This document shows, piece by piece, positions 53,398 through 63,987 of a stretch of DNA of 64,000 nucleotides. Each line of letters opens with the position of its first letter. Position 1 is the stretch's first letter. Both the position numbers and the translations under genes were made by a program. The notes beneath the pieces are model-generated. The model saw only the letters and a program-made list of their open reading frames with translations. It ran no database searches and was not told where the DNA came from. The DNA comes from Bacillus sp. FJAT-49736 (GTDB lineage: Bacteria; Bacillota; Bacilli; Bacillales; Bacillaceae_C), in contig NZ_JAGYPI010000001.1 of assembly GCF_018343615.1 (NCBI RefSeq), positions 1,258,960-1,322,959 of the forward strand, written 5' to 3'.

Positions 53398-54000
53398 TTA
53401 TATCCATTTAACTTTTGGTTCCGTTTTTTCACGTATTCTCTTTATATTCGCCCGATGTCGATAGATGACGAAAAATCCTAATGCAAAAACTACTACAAAT
53501 AGTGGCCAATCCTGCTGGATTAGCATATCAACAAATGAATAAACTATTGCAGCAATACCAGCAATAATAGAAGATAGTGAAACATATTTGCTAATTTTTA
53601 AGCTGACTAAAAATACGATAATAACAAATAAAAATAATATAGGGCTGTATGCAAGTATAACACCGCCTGAGGTTGCTACTGCTTTCCCACCTCTAAAGCC
53701 CGCAAAGATTGGAAACATATGTCCGATAACGGCTATAAGTCCAACTAGAAGAGGGTGGAAATGCTCTAATGGTACCCCAAAAAGTATTGGTAGAAGAGTT
53801 GCTAGTGTACCCTTTAAAATATCGGCAATTGTGACAGCAATTCCTGCTTTCTTTCCAAGTGTACGAAATGAATTCGTTGCACCAAGGTTTCCGCTTCCAT
53901 GCTGGCGGATATCAATTCCGTAAAATAATTTCCCAACAATTAAGCCTGATGGGATGGAGCCTAATAGATAGGCGAGAATAAGTATAATTGCATAAATCAT
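53398..54000 (-). CDS. plsY: Glycerol-3-phosphate acyltransferase
   Basis: 200 residues from ATG 54000, with AAAGGAG eight bases upstream; ATG 54006 is too close to that site. Five membrane helices. The three PlsY active-site motifs are [19 protein letters not shown] with GSGNLGATN, then [20 protein letters not shown], and the C-terminal [10 protein letters not shown]. It transfers acyl from acyl-phosphate to sn-glycerol-3-phosphate, the first step in phospholipid synthesis. Divergent from the GH18 gene. Confidence 0.95.
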   Translation of the reverse strand: MIYAIILILAYLLGSIPSGLIVGKLFYGIDIRQHGSGNLGATNSFRTLGKKAGIAVTIADILKGTLATLLPILFGVPLEHFHPLLVGLIAVIGHMFPIFAGFRGGKAVATSGGVILAYSPILFLFVIIVFLVSLKISKYVSLSSIIAGIAAIVYSFVDMLIQQDWPLFVVVFALGFFVIYRHRANIKRIREKTEPKVKWI

Positions 54001-54239
54001 CGACATTTCTCCTTTAGAGGATTGTTTAAAATGTTAATCAAGCTTATTAATAAGTGCTTTATTATTGTATCACGTTAATATTGCTAAATAAAAAGGATTT
54101 TTCATCGCTGAACAATAATTTGTTTATGAAGGTTGGTGCAGCTGAAAGTCCAGGAAAGTTTTTTCATAGCTATATATTTACTCTTTTCATCCTAATAATC
54201 CTCCTGTACGATTAAGATAGGGGAAATTAGGAGGATACG

Positions 54240-55958
54240 ATGGAAACTATACCTTTACGATCAAAACCAAAAAAGAATACGAAATGGCTTTTTAGTTTTA
54301 GCATACTATTTGTCATGATAACAGGGATATTATTATATATATATTACCCATTTGCATCAACAAAAAAAACAACCTATGTATCTGGCGAATATCCGATATT
54401 AATACAAGGTGCTATTCATGGAAACGCGATCCGCAGTGATAAGAACACTTTTATCCCGCTAGAAACAGTAAAGGATCAGATCGATAACAGTATTTATGAA
54501 GAAAGTAATTCCATAATTATTACAACCAAATTAAAGGTCATTCAAATTCCTATTAATCAAAATACGATATATGTAAATGCCAAAGCAGAGAAACTTAGTC
54601 ATCCTATGCTAAAAGTAGTAGCCGGCAAGAAATATTTGGCTCTTGACATGTTGAAGTCTATTTACCCAATCCAATACCACTTAACGAATAAAACCAATGT
54701 TGTGTGGATAGAGAAATTGGGAGAGAAATATTATAACGGCAAAATCACTTCCAAAAAGGCAAGAAAGGCGTATCTTCGCCTGCGCCAAAACAATGACCTG
54801 CAGTCCCCATATGTCGCGGAGGTTGGTAAAGGGGAAGCAGTTCATATTGAACGTGTAATGAAAGATTACTATTTTGTTAGAACGCTCCAAGGAATCGGAG
54901 GATATATAAAAAAAGAATATGTTATAAAAGAAGGCCAGAAGCAAGTACATTTTCCCTTTCAAGCGGAAACAGTACGCCTGCTGCCTATTTCAAAGCCAAT
55001 CCACTTATCCTGGGAGGCAGTTTATATAAAGACACCTGACCCTTCCCAGCTTCCTGCTATGCCTGGCGTTAATGCTGTCTCACCAACATGGTTTCGGCTT
55101 AAAAATGCAAATGGAGACATTTCTAATCTATTATCCACCGATTATATTAAATGGGCAAAACAGCATCATATGCAGGTGTGGGGACTTTTTTCCAATTCCT
55201 TTGATCCTGATTTAACAAAAGCTGCTTTTAGCAAATTTGAAAACAGACAAAAAATAATCCGAAAACTTGTAACCATCGCCAACAAAGAAAATTTAGATGG
55301 AATTAATATTGATATTGAAAACGTTCGTCCGGAGGATGGACCGCTGGTCACTCAGTTTGTGAGAGAAGCTTCTGCGAATCTCCATGCCAATCACAAATAT
55401 GTATCTATGGATATTACTTTCATCGCAAAAGGAAATTGGTCCGAATTTTACGAGCGGGAGAAGCTGGGCAAAATGGTTGATTACTTAATTGTCATGGCAT
55501 ATGATGAACACTGGGGAACTTCACCGATTGCGGGAAGTGTTGCCAGTTTGCCATGGGTTGAAACTAATTTGCAATCCATCTTAAAATTAGTTCCAAATGA
55601 TAAACTAATACTTGGTGTTCCTTTTTATACTCGCTTATGGAAAGAGGAATGGAAGAATGGCCAATTGAAAACAACTTCTAAAACATTATCCATGGATCAA
55701 GCGAATGAATGGATGAAGAAACACAAAGTAAAAATCCAATTGGATTCCAAAAGTGAACAACATTATGTTGAGTATTCGGACTCTAAATCAAATATTACCT
55801 ATAAAATGTGGTTAGAGGATGAATATTCCTTAGCTAAAAGAGCCGAAATTGCGGGACACTATCAATTAGCGGGAATTGCTTCATGGGCAAGGTCATTTGG
55901 AAATGCGCAGGGCTGGGTTTCCCTGCAATCTACTCTTTCAGCTTACAAAAATAAATAA
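54240..55958 (+). CDS. Membrane-anchored GH18 glycosidase with copper-amine-oxidase-like and SH3-type modules
   Basis: 572 residues. N-terminal membrane helix (about 17-37). A copper-amine-oxidase-N-like segment follows at 50-150 (NTFIPLETVKDQID), then an SH3b-like part near 185-230, then the GH18 barrel from about 255. The catalytic motif is DGINIDIEN (353-361) with Glu360; the first inner Asp of DGxDxDxE is Asn356. MAYDEHWGTSPIAGSVASLP is the substrate-side strand. It probably acts on peptidoglycan or spore wall glycans at the surface. Domain limits are approximate. In an inserted position between plsY and yneT. Confidence 0.8.
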   Translation: METIPLRSKPKKNTKWLFSFSILFVMITGILLYIYYPFASTKKTTYVSGEYPILIQGAIHGNAIRSDKNTFIPLETVKDQIDNSIYEESNSIIITTKLKVIQIPINQNTIYVNAKAEKLSHPMLKVVAGKKYLALDMLKSIYPIQYHLTNKTNVVWIEKLGEKYYNGKITSKKARKAYLRLRQNNDLQSPYVAEVGKGEAVHIERVMKDYYFVRTLQGIGGYIKKEYVIKEGQKQVHFPFQAETVRLLPISKPIHLSWEAVYIKTPDPSQLPAMPGVNAVSPTWFRLKNANGDISNLLSTDYIKWAKQHHMQVWGLFSNSFDPDLTKAAFSKFENRQKIIRKLVTIANKENLDGINIDIENVRPEDGPLVTQFVREASANLHANHKYVSMDITFIAKGNWSEFYEREKLGKMVDYLIVMAYDEHWGTSPIAGSVASLPWVETNLQSILKLVPNDKLILGVPFYTRLWKEEWKNGQLKTTSKTLSMDQANEWMKKHKVKIQLDSKSEQHYVEYSDSKSNITYKMWLEDEYSLAKRAEIAGHYQLAGIASWARSFGNAQGWVSLQSTLSAYKNK

Positions 55959-55992
55959 ATTAACAACATTGATTAGTTAGGGGTTTTTAGTA

Positions 55993-57288
55993 ATGAAAAC
56001 ATTTTTATCAGCCATCCAGTGGATGGCTTTTATGATTGCCGGTTCTATCGCAGCACCTATTGCCATTGCTGATTTATTTCACTTAAATCCAGTAGAAACT
56101 TCTGCTTTTATGCAAAGAACCATATTTGTATTGGGGATTGCAGGACTATTACAGGGATTCATTGGCCATCGCTTGCCCGTTTCAGAAGGACCTGCCGGCT
56201 TATGGTGGAGTGTATTTGCTATTTATGCAGGTTTTGTAGGTAGTATGTATTCAACCGGTATAGCAGCGCTAAATGCGTTATGCGGCGGTATGATTTTTAG
56301 TGGTATCGTTTTCTTTATCCTGTCTGCCTTGGGATTAATCGAAAAGCTGGCAAAGCTTTTTACACCAACGATAACGTTTATCTATTTATTCCTTCTTATT
56401 TTGCAATTAAGTGGTTCCTTTGTAAAAGGAATGCTTGGATTAACAGAAGAGCAAGTACATATTCAGCCGACTGTCGCCATTCTATGCATCGTTATTATCC
56501 TCGTAACGTTCTATCTTGGCAAAGTAAATATTCAATGGGTACAGCAATTTTCTATTATTTTTGGATTGCTGTTAGGCTGGATACTCTTTATTATTTTCGG
56601 GTTAGCTCCTAAGGTTCCTGAGAGTCACTCCATTTTTGCCTTTCCAAAGCTATTTCATTTCGGGAAACCAACCTTTGATTCAGGAGTTCTGACCACTTCC
56701 TTCTTCATTACAATATTATTAACGACCAATATGATTGCTTCCATACGAGTGATGGAGGAAGTGTTAAAAGGATATCATAATAAGCCTGTTAGCTATAAGC
56801 GTTCAGGGTTTATTTCAGGATTGAACCAAATTCTTGGAGGTATATTTTCTGCTATTGGGTCTGTCCCAATATCCGGCTCAGCTGGCTTTGTTGCTCAAAC
56901 TGGAATAAAATCCATTAAACCATTTATTATTGGCGGGATTCTGGTGACTGTAATTTCATTGTTACCTCCGCTTATGCATATCATGTCTGCACTTCCCGCA
57001 CCTGTCGGTTATGCGGTAACATTTGTTATTTTCACAAAAATGATTGGGCTTGCGTTATCAGAGATTGAAAAATCAACAGATCGAGACATTACATATACAA
57101 CTGCAGGTATTGCATTAATGGTTGGAGTAGGTACGATGTTTCTGCCGAGTGAAGCTACGGTCAAATTACCTACATTCATAGGTTCACTTGTAAATAATGG
57201 ATTAGTTCTTGGGACTATCATTGCTATTGGAAGTGAACAATATCTACGCTGGCAGAAAAAAAGAAAATCCGCTTCGATTTCAAGATAA
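55993..57288 (+). CDS. NCS2-family purine/pyrimidine permease (YwdJ-like)
   Basis: 431 residues, 12 to 14 membrane helices. NCS2 signatures are weak but present: APIAIADLFHLNP near the start, FQ/HR region GFIGHRLPVSEGPAGLW, and SGFISGLNQILGGIFSAIGS, then GSVPISGSAGFVAQTGIKS in the conserved helix 10 region. It probably takes up a nucleobase with protons. Similar to B. subtilis YwdJ, whose substrate is undefined. Starts 34 bases after the GH18 gene; co-transcription is possible. Confidence 0.8.
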   Translation: MKTFLSAIQWMAFMIAGSIAAPIAIADLFHLNPVETSAFMQRTIFVLGIAGLLQGFIGHRLPVSEGPAGLWWSVFAIYAGFVGSMYSTGIAALNALCGGMIFSGIVFFILSALGLIEKLAKLFTPTITFIYLFLLILQLSGSFVKGMLGLTEEQVHIQPTVAILCIVIILVTFYLGKVNIQWVQQFSIIFGLLLGWILFIIFGLAPKVPESHSIFAFPKLFHFGKPTFDSGVLTTSFFITILLTTNMIASIRVMEEVLKGYHNKPVSYKRSGFISGLNQILGGIFSAIGSVPISGSAGFVAQTGIKSIKPFIIGGILVTVISLLPPLMHIMSALPAPVGYAVTFVIFTKMIGLALSEIEKSTDRDITYTTAGIALMVGVGTMFLPSEATVKLPTFIGSLVNNGLVLGTIIAIGSEQYLRWQKKRKSASISR

Positions 57289-57344
57289 GTTGCAGAAGGG
57301 AGCAGAAAAGCGTACGATAAATATATAAGATTGGGGGGTTCAAA

Positions 57345-57758
57345 GTGACAATTGAAATTCCGAGCAGAGATGAAATCAGAGAAATTTTAAAAAAAGCGAA
57401 GCGTATTGCTGTGGTTGGATTAAGCGATAATCCGGAAAGAACCTCTTATATGGTTTCTGAGGCTATGCAAAAAGCAGGTTATGAGATCATACCTGTCAAT
57501 CCTTCCGTCCAGAATGTTTTAGGAGTACCAGCTGTTTCTTCCTTAAAGGAAATTGAAGGGCATATAGATATTGTTAATGTCTTTCGACGATCGGAATTTT
57601 TACTTGAAATAGCAAAGGAATTTGCAGAAATCGATGCAGATGTTTTTTGGGCGCAATTAGGTCTTGAAAATGAAGAAGCGTATCAGTTTTTAAAGGAAAA
57701 AGGATATACCGTTATAATGGATCGCTGTATTAAAGTAGAGCATGCATTGACAAAATGA
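57345..57758 (+). CDS. yneT: CoA-binding domain protein
   Basis: 137 residues from a GTG, with GGGGGGT upstream. A single Rossmann-like CoA-binding domain: KKAKRIAVVGLSDNPERTSY, GYEIIPVNPSVQNVLGVPAV, and the C-terminal GYTVIMDRCIKVEH with the conserved Cys. Found at this place in bacilli next to parE. The partner or reaction is unknown. Followed by a terminator. Confidence 0.9.
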   Translation: MTIEIPSRDEIREILKKAKRIAVVGLSDNPERTSYMVSEAMQKAGYEIIPVNPSVQNVLGVPAVSSLKEIEGHIDIVNVFRRSEFLLEIAKEFAEIDADVFWAQLGLENEEAYQFLKEKGYTVIMDRCIKVEHALTK

Positions 57759-57769
57759 TTTTTCTTTAA

Positions 57770-57802
57770 ACAAGCGTATACGTATTCGTACGCTTGTTTT
57801 TT
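57770..57802 (+). terminator. Rho-independent terminator of yneT
   Basis: ACAAGCGTA (57770-57778) pairs with TACGCTTGT (57788-57796), then a T-run. Confidence 0.85.
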
Positions 57803-57948
57803 ATTACATTGAAAAACCACAGGCAAGATATATTGGCCTTTATAAAAAACGGAAGAAATAAAAAGCAAAAAATGCAAGAGGCACTAAAAAGTCATTTGCC
57901 AAATGGGAAAATATCGCTAAAATAGTTCATAGACGCTTGTTCGGAATA

Positions 57949-57957
57949 TGATATAAT
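57949..57957 (+). promoter_or_regulatory. Extended -10 promoter element of parE
   Basis: TGATATAAT is a perfect extended -10 (TGnTATAAT), 95 bases before the parE start. The -35 is weak (TTCATA at 57926, spacing long), as allowed for extended -10 promoters. Confidence 0.6.
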
Positions 57958-57963
57958 GATAAT

Positions 57964-57977
57964 CGAACGAACGTTCG
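57964..57977 (+). promoter_or_regulatory. LexA (SOS) box upstream of parE
   Basis: CGAACGAACGTTCG matches the Bacillus LexA/DinR box CGAAC-N4-GTTCG exactly and lies just after the extended -10, over the likely start of transcription. DNA damage induction of parEC is known for B. subtilis. Confidence 0.8.
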
Positions 57978-58051
57978 TATTATCGATTTAATTATTACTA
58001 AGATTAGTTTTGATAGAGATAGAGAGCTGTGTTGTTGAAAGGGGAATTGTT

Positions 58052-60028
58052 GTGGCAAAAAAACAGAACTTGATTGAATATAATGATGATGCAATCCAGG
58101 TGCTAGAAGGTCTTGAAGCCGTCCGTAAAAGACCTGGAATGTATATAGGTTCAACGGATGCACGTGGATTACATCACCTAGTATATGAAATTGTCGATAA
58201 TTCTGTTGATGAAGCCCTTGCCGGTAATGGGGATCATATTATTGTCAAAATCCACAAGGACAATAGTATTAGCGTCGATGACAGAGGGCGCGGTATGCCA
58301 ACAGGAATGCATAAATTAGGAAAACCAACTACGGAAGTTATTTTTACCGTACTCCACGCCGGCGGTAAATTCGGCCAAGGCGGCTATAAGACTTCAGGAG
58401 GATTGCATGGGGTTGGGGCATCAGTCGTGAATGCCTTATCAGAGTGGTTAATAGTAACTATAAAACGCGACGGCTATGTATATGAACAGCGATTTAGAGA
58501 CGGGGGAAAACCAGAGACAACCCTTGAAAAAATCGGGAAAACGAATCAAACAGGAACGAATATTCATTTCAAGCCGGATCCCACGATTTTTAGCACAACT
58601 ACTTTTAATTACGATACTCTGTGTGAAAGATTGCGCGAATCAGCTTTTCTGTTAAAAGGATTAAAGATTGAAATCATTGACGAACGCTACGGACAAAAGG
58701 ATACATTTCATTATGAAAATGGTATCGAAGCATTCGTTGAATATTTGAATGAAGGTAAGGATGTTCTTCATCCGGTTGTTTTCATTGATGGAGAGTCCAG
58801 CAATATTGAAGTGGAGTTTGCCTTCCAATTCAATGACGGTTTTTCCGAAAACATTTTATCCTTTGTTAATAATGTCCGCACCAAGGATGGCGGTACACAT
58901 GAATCAGGTGCCAAGTCCGCGCTTACTCGTGTGATAAACGAATATGCACGGAAAGTAAATCTTTTAAAAGAGAGAGATAAAAATCTGGAAGGAACGGATA
59001 TTCGGGAAGGGTTATGTGCTATTGTATCCGTCCGCATTCCGGAGGAGCTACTGCAATTTGAGGGGCAGACGAAAGGAAAGCTCGGAACTAGCGAAGCACG
59101 TTCTGCAGTGGATTCTGTCGTATCCGAGCATTTGGCCTATTTCTTGGAAGAAAATCCCGATGCCAGTAATTTATTAATTAAAAAGGCAGTCAAAGCGGCA
59201 CAAGCACGTGAAGCGGCCAGAAAAGCACGTGAAGAAGCACGAAGTGGCAAAAAGAAAAAGAAATCTGAGAGTATTCTTTCCGGAAAGCTGACTCCTGCAC
59301 AATCGCGTAATCCTGACAAGAACGAATTATATCTTGTAGAGGGTGACTCAGCAGGCGGTTCTGCAAAACAAGGAAGAGATCGCCGTTTCCAGGCAGTGCT
59401 GCCGCTGCGCGGAAAGGTTATTAATACAGAGAAGGCAAAGCTACAGGATATATTAAAAAACGAAGAAATAAATACCATCATTCATACAATCGGAGCGGGT
59501 GTAGGTCCTGATTTCAATGTCGAGGATGCAAATTACGACAAGGTTATCATTATGACCGATGCCGATACGGATGGAGCTCACATTCAAGTGTTATTGCTTA
59601 CTTTCTTCTATCGCTATATGCGCCAACTTATAGAAGCTGGAAAAGTCTATATCGCTCTTCCTCCTTTATATAAAGTAAGCAGAGGAAGCGGGAAAAAAGA
59701 AGTTATAGAATACGCTTGGACAGAAAACGAATTACAAGCCGCCATTAAAAAAGTTGGCAGAGGTTACATGCTGCAACGCTATAAAGGTCTTGGGGAAATG
59801 AATGCAGATCAATTATGGGAAACAACCATGAATCCGGAGACGAGAACATTAATTCGAGTTAGGATAGATGATGCTGCAAGAGCAGAGAGAAGGGTAACCA
59901 CTTTAATGGGGGATAAAGTTGAACCAAGACGTAAGTGGATAGAAAATAATGTTGCCTTTGGATTAGAGGAAGACCAAAGCATATTGGAAAATGAGAATCT
60001 TACTGTTGAAGGAGGGGAAGAAATCTAA
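58052..60028 (+). CDS. parE: DNA topoisomerase IV subunit B
   Basis: 658 residues from GTG 58052, with AAAGGGGA upstream; an in-frame ATG at 58010 has none. GHKL ATPase motifs: [24 protein letters not shown] and [46 protein letters not shown] split, with [13 protein letters not shown]. With ParC it decatenates daughter chromosomes using ATP. It is distinguished from GyrB by the start [20 protein letters not shown] and by pairing with parC. It overlaps parC by one base. Confidence 0.95.
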   Translation: MAKKQNLIEYNDDAIQVLEGLEAVRKRPGMYIGSTDARGLHHLVYEIVDNSVDEALAGNGDHIIVKIHKDNSISVDDRGRGMPTGMHKLGKPTTEVIFTVLHAGGKFGQGGYKTSGGLHGVGASVVNALSEWLIVTIKRDGYVYEQRFRDGGKPETTLEKIGKTNQTGTNIHFKPDPTIFSTTTFNYDTLCERLRESAFLLKGLKIEIIDERYGQKDTFHYENGIEAFVEYLNEGKDVLHPVVFIDGESSNIEVEFAFQFNDGFSENILSFVNNVRTKDGGTHESGAKSALTRVINEYARKVNLLKERDKNLEGTDIREGLCAIVSVRIPEELLQFEGQTKGKLGTSEARSAVDSVVSEHLAYFLEENPDASNLLIKKAVKAAQAREAARKAREEARSGKKKKKSESILSGKLTPAQSRNPDKNELYLVEGDSAGGSAKQGRDRRFQAVLPLRGKVINTEKAKLQDILKNEEINTIIHTIGAGVGPDFNVEDANYDKVIIMTDADTDGAHIQVLLLTFFYRYMRQLIEAGKVYIALPPLYKVSRGSGKKEVIEYAWTENELQAAIKKVGRGYMLQRYKGLGEMNADQLWETTMNPETRTLIRVRIDDAARAERRVTTLMGDKVEPRRKWIENNVAFGLEEDQSILENENLTVEGGEEI

Positions 60029-62472
60029 TGTCAACAGTTGAACGTTTTCAAGATTTACCGTTAGAAGAGGTCCTTGGGGATCGGTTTGGAAGGTACAGTA
60101 AGTATATCATTCAGGATCGCGCCCTCCCTGATGCAAGGGACGGTCTTAAGCCAGTGCAAAGACGTATTTTATTTGCGATGCATGTAGAAGGAAACACCGC
60201 TGAAAAAGGCTTCCGTAAATCCGCAAAAACAGTCGGAAATGTTATCGGTAATTACCATCCCCATGGGGATACGTCCGTATATGAGGCAATGGTTCGGATG
60301 AGCCAGGATTGGAAGGTCCGGAATGTTCTCATTGAGATGCACGGAAACAATGGTAGCATTGATGGGGACCCGGCAGCTGCCATGCGTTATACGGAAGCGC
60401 GTCTTTCGGCAATTTCATCCGAACTTTTACTCGATATTGACAAAAATACGGTTGATTTCATTCCGAATTTTGATGATACGGCAAAAGAACCTACTGTCTT
60501 ACCAGCTAGATTCCCTAACCTTTTAGTCAACGGTTCAACAGGTATTTCTGCGGGTTATGCGACAGATATTCCTCCTCATCATTTAGGGGAAGTAATTGAT
60601 GGAACAATCATGCGTATAGAAAAACCGGAATGTTCCGTTGATGAAATTATGACGGTCATTAAAGGACCTGATTTTCCAACGGGAGGAATCATTCAAGGTA
60701 TAGATGGAATAAAGAAGGCGTATGAAACAGGTAAGGGAAAAATGGTTGTCCGTGGAAAAACTGCTATTGAGGATATGCGAGGCGGCAAACAGCAAATCGT
60801 CGTAACAGAAATTCCTTATGAAGTTAATAAAGCAAATTTGGTCAAGAAAATTGATGAGCTCCGACTCGACCGCAAAGTAGAAGGCATTTCAGAGGTTCGT
60901 GATGAAACAGATCGTACAGGTTTAAGAATCGTCATCGAATTAAAAAAAGACGCCGATGCGGAAGGTGTTCTTTACTATTTATTTAAGAATACGGATTTAC
61001 AAGTAACCTATAACTTTAATATGGTAGCAATCCATAATCGCCGCCCTAAATTACTTGGCATTCTTGAACTTTTAGATGCTTATATTGAACATCAAAAAGA
61101 CGTTGTGACGAAACGCACCAAGTTTGATCTAGATAAAGCGAAGGATCATCAGCATATCGTAGATGGCTTAATGAAAGCATTATCCATTTTGGATGAAGTA
61201 ATTGCAACAATCCGAGGATCTAAGGACAAACGGGATGCAAAGGATAATTTAATAGCTAAATATGATTTCACCGAACCTCAGGCTGAAGCGATTGTATCCT
61301 TACAGTTGTATCGCTTAACGAATACAGATATAACAGCACTTCAAAAAGAAGCAATGGAATTAAACAAGACAATCGAGGAACTTTCTGCAATTCTTGAAAG
61401 TGAGAAAAATTTATTAAAGGTAATCAAAAAAGAACTCCAAGAAATTAAAAAGAAATACGCAGATGTAAGAAGAACGAAAATCGAAGATGAAATTGAAGAA
61501 ATAAAAATCAATCTCGAAGTTATGATTCCAAATGAAGATGTCATCGTAACCGTAACCAAGGATGGCTATGTAAAACGGACAAGCATACGTTCCTATACTG
61601 CTTCCAATGGTCAGGATTTGGCCATTAAGGAAACGGATCGCTTGCTATTCCAAGAAGAAATTAATACGACAAATGTCATTTTAATGTTTACGAATAAAGG
61701 GAATTACTTATATTGTCCAGTACATGAATTGCCTGATATTCGCTGGAAGGATCTCGGCCAGCATATTGCAAATATAGTTCCGATTGAACGAGATGAACAA
61801 ATTATCAAGGCGATCACGGTGAAGGATTTTACTGCACCACATTTCCTATTATTCGTAACAAAGAATGGCATGGTGAAAAAAACGGAGTTAAATCAATATG
61901 TTGCCCAAAGATATTCCAAACCTTTAGTCGCCATCAATTTAAAAGGAGATGACGAAGTGGTCGATGTTCATGTAACAAATGGTCAAATGGATCTGTTTAT
62001 CGCCACTCACTTAGGCTATGGTCTTTGGTTTAATGAAGAAGAAGTAAATATAGTTGGTGCGAGAGCTGCTGGTGTAAAAGGTATTAATTTAAAAGAAGGA
62101 GATTATGTTGTCTCCGGAAAAATCGTCTCCAATCAAGAAACCAATTATATTTTCATTGCTACCCAAAGAGGTGCAACAAAGAAAATGAAAATAACAGAGT
62201 TTGATAAAGCAACAAGAGCAAAACGTGGGGTTGTAATGCTAAGAGAACTGAAAAGTAACCCTCACCGAATTGCTGCCATGGACGTCGTTGAAAATAGCGA
62301 TATCATATATGTGAGAACTGCACAAAATAACATCGAAAGCGTAAATATCGCTGAAATGCGAGCAAATGACCGCTACTCCAATGGCTCCTTCCTATTTGAT
62401 GAAACCGAAAACGGTTTGACAGAAGAAATGTGGAAGGAATTAGTATTAAAAAAAGAGAATGTAAATGAATAA
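60028..62472 (+). CDS. parC: DNA topoisomerase IV subunit A
   Basis: 814 residues, ATG overlapping the parE stop by one base. Winged-helix/tower breakage-reunion domain with catalytic Tyr121 in [10 protein letters not shown]; the quinolone-determining segment is [19 protein letters not shown]. After about residue 500 a beta-pinwheel C-terminal domain with repeated blades ([30 protein letters not shown]) is shorter than that of GyrA and lacks a GyrA box. Forms the ParE2ParC2 enzyme. A terminator follows. Confidence 0.95.
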   Translation: MSTVERFQDLPLEEVLGDRFGRYSKYIIQDRALPDARDGLKPVQRRILFAMHVEGNTAEKGFRKSAKTVGNVIGNYHPHGDTSVYEAMVRMSQDWKVRNVLIEMHGNNGSIDGDPAAAMRYTEARLSAISSELLLDIDKNTVDFIPNFDDTAKEPTVLPARFPNLLVNGSTGISAGYATDIPPHHLGEVIDGTIMRIEKPECSVDEIMTVIKGPDFPTGGIIQGIDGIKKAYETGKGKMVVRGKTAIEDMRGGKQQIVVTEIPYEVNKANLVKKIDELRLDRKVEGISEVRDETDRTGLRIVIELKKDADAEGVLYYLFKNTDLQVTYNFNMVAIHNRRPKLLGILELLDAYIEHQKDVVTKRTKFDLDKAKDHQHIVDGLMKALSILDEVIATIRGSKDKRDAKDNLIAKYDFTEPQAEAIVSLQLYRLTNTDITALQKEAMELNKTIEELSAILESEKNLLKVIKKELQEIKKKYADVRRTKIEDEIEEIKINLEVMIPNEDVIVTVTKDGYVKRTSIRSYTASNGQDLAIKETDRLLFQEEINTTNVILMFTNKGNYLYCPVHELPDIRWKDLGQHIANIVPIERDEQIIKAITVKDFTAPHFLLFVTKNGMVKKTELNQYVAQRYSKPLVAINLKGDDEVVDVHVTNGQMDLFIATHLGYGLWFNEEEVNIVGARAAGVKGINLKEGDYVVSGKIVSNQETNYIFIATQRGATKKMKITEFDKATRAKRGVVMLRELKSNPHRIAAMDVVENSDIIYVRTAQNNIESVNIAEMRANDRYSNGSFLFDETENGLTEEMWKELVLKKENVNE

Positions 62473-62484
62473 TACATTTTAAAG

Positions 62485-62518
62485 GAGCTTGTCATATTAT
62501 TATGACAGGCTCTTTTTT
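62485..62518 (+). terminator. Rho-independent terminator of parEC
   Basis: GAGCTTGTCATA (62485-62496) pairs with TATGACAGGCTC (62501-62512), one mismatch, then TTTTTT. Confidence 0.88.
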
Positions 62519-62591
62519 ATGGAGGAAAAAGTTACATACTTTCTTACTAATTGCCAATAATAAAAAAATCAACTTAAAGGGGAAGTGTAAG

Positions 62592-63350
62592 ATGAAAAAA
62601 GAATATCTGTTAGCACTTACAGCCTTTTTCATGCTTAGCTTTACAACAGTCGCTATCACATACGCTGGAGAAGAAGCAGCTCCTGCAAGCATTATTATTA
62701 AAACATATAACAAGGATGTTAATGGAGATGGAAAAAAAGAAAAAATTCTTTTAAAAGGAATGCCTTATCAACAAGGCCATTCCTATTTCCAAAAAATTTG
62801 GTCTGAAATTGTGATTCCTAAACATCCTTTAGTTACTCTCCCATACAAAGCAGGAATGGCGCCAAAGCTTGAATTTGCAGATATAAATCATGATAAGGTT
62901 AAAGATATAATCAGTTCGAGCGCAACAGGAGGAAGTGCAGGGCTCTATCATTACAGAATTAATTCCTTAAAAGATAACCAGATCACGAATATACCTCTAC
63001 CAGCTCCTTTAAATCTCCAAGGTCAATTTGAAAATAGTTATAAAGCTTTCATTAATATTGGAGATACAAAGGAAATCATCCGTTTAGATTTAGCGAAGAG
63101 AAAGAAGGATTATATAAGATTAGGTTTATTTCAGGATAACGGAAAATTAAATGAGCCTACTGAGCTAATAATCGCCCCTGTTGCACAATATAAAACTGTT
63201 AAAATAAAAGGAAAAAAGGGGTATGGACTAAAATCATACAGACAAATTAGCGGCGCCTATCACGCTGATCTTATCGGTGTTCTGGAAGCTACTTGGTATT
63301 ACGATAATGGTAAATGGAACTTGGTTAAAACACAATGGAATGAAAGGTAA
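62592..63350 (+). CDS. Secreted protein with Ca-loop-like repeats, unknown
   Basis: 252 residues from ATG 62592, with AAAGGGGAAG upstream; a longer frame from the parEC terminator is rejected. Signal peptide to about residue 26 (ITYAGEEA). Two FG-GAP/dockerin-like loops, DVNGDGKKEKI and DINHDKVKDII, precede a beta-rich domain ending ATWYYDNGKWNLVKTQWNE. It should be exported and could bind calcium; no enzyme motif. I do not know the family name. It follows parC in the same direction but behind a terminator. Confidence 0.7.
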   Translation: MKKEYLLALTAFFMLSFTTVAITYAGEEAAPASIIIKTYNKDVNGDGKKEKILLKGMPYQQGHSYFQKIWSEIVIPKHPLVTLPYKAGMAPKLEFADINHDKVKDIISSSATGGSAGLYHYRINSLKDNQITNIPLPAPLNLQGQFENSYKAFINIGDTKEIIRLDLAKRKKDYIRLGLFQDNGKLNEPTELIIAPVAQYKTVKIKGKKGYGLKSYRQISGAYHADLIGVLEATWYYDNGKWNLVKTQWNER

Positions 63351-63454
63351 GTTTATTTCATCTCTAAAGTTGTTTAGAATCATTGGAAATTGGTAACCGT
63401 TTATAGGCAAGTATCATATACTGAGATAAGTATTCATTAAGGGGGATGCTTATC

Positions 63455-63925
63455 GTGGGCAAATTTCAAGCTGATACATTATCCGTAAATATTGCTCCTC
63501 CAGCTACTGCCTTTTTCCCATTAGAAGGACGCAAATACACATTATCACAGTCTGAATTCACCGGTAAATTTTCTTTATTCATCAGCAATCAATATAGTAT
63601 TGCTTCCATTAATCCTCAATTAACGACCATTCTTAAAGCGGAATGGATTACATTTTTAGGGGAATATGCACTAAAAGGAATAATTAGCTTAGGCGGTTCA
63701 GAAAATGATGAAAGACTTACACAGGTCCGATATATGATTTATCAAAAGGAGCTACCAGAATTAATACGTTTACTCATTATGGCCGATAATCAATTTTTGA
63801 AAAATTATCCTTTGCTATTAGATTCACCTATCATTATCCAATATGATAGTCCATTTCAGGAATTCAATGGAACCGTTCACCTTGGTACCCCAAGACAATT
63901 TTTATTAAAACCTGTTATAACATAG
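63455..63925 (+). CDS. Staygreen (SGR) family protein, copy 2
   Basis: 156 residues from GTG 63455, with AAGGGGGA eight bases upstream; ATG 63446 is too close to it. Matches copy 1 at 25530: RKYTLSQSEFTGKFSLFISN, LKAEWITFLGEYALKGIISL, then LLLDSPIIIQYDSPF and HLGTPRQF. The Cys of copy 1 in LFNCYP is missing here (FLKNYP), and GG replaces SR in the turn after the ISL strand. So the paralogues may differ in metal or substrate handling. Native function unknown. Confidence 0.78.
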   Translation: MGKFQADTLSVNIAPPATAFFPLEGRKYTLSQSEFTGKFSLFISNQYSIASINPQLTTILKAEWITFLGEYALKGIISLGGSENDERLTQVRYMIYQKELPELIRLLIMADNQFLKNYPLLLDSPIIIQYDSPFQEFNGTVHLGTPRQFLLKPVIT

Positions 63926-63938
63926 TTAATCTAAGATT

Positions 63939-63980
63939 AAGAACATGAGAGAGTATTATTACTTTTTCATGTTCTTTTAT
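63939..63980 (+). terminator. Rho-independent terminator
   Basis: AAGAACATGA (63939-63948) pairs with TCATGTTCTT (63967-63976) across an 18-base loop, then TTAT. Confidence 0.7.
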
Positions 63981-63987
63981 TTTTCTA

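Noticed and set aside
62502-62591. Longer start of the secreted protein from 62502
   Set aside because: That segment overlaps the parC terminator and would put 30 polar residues ahead of a normal signal peptide.
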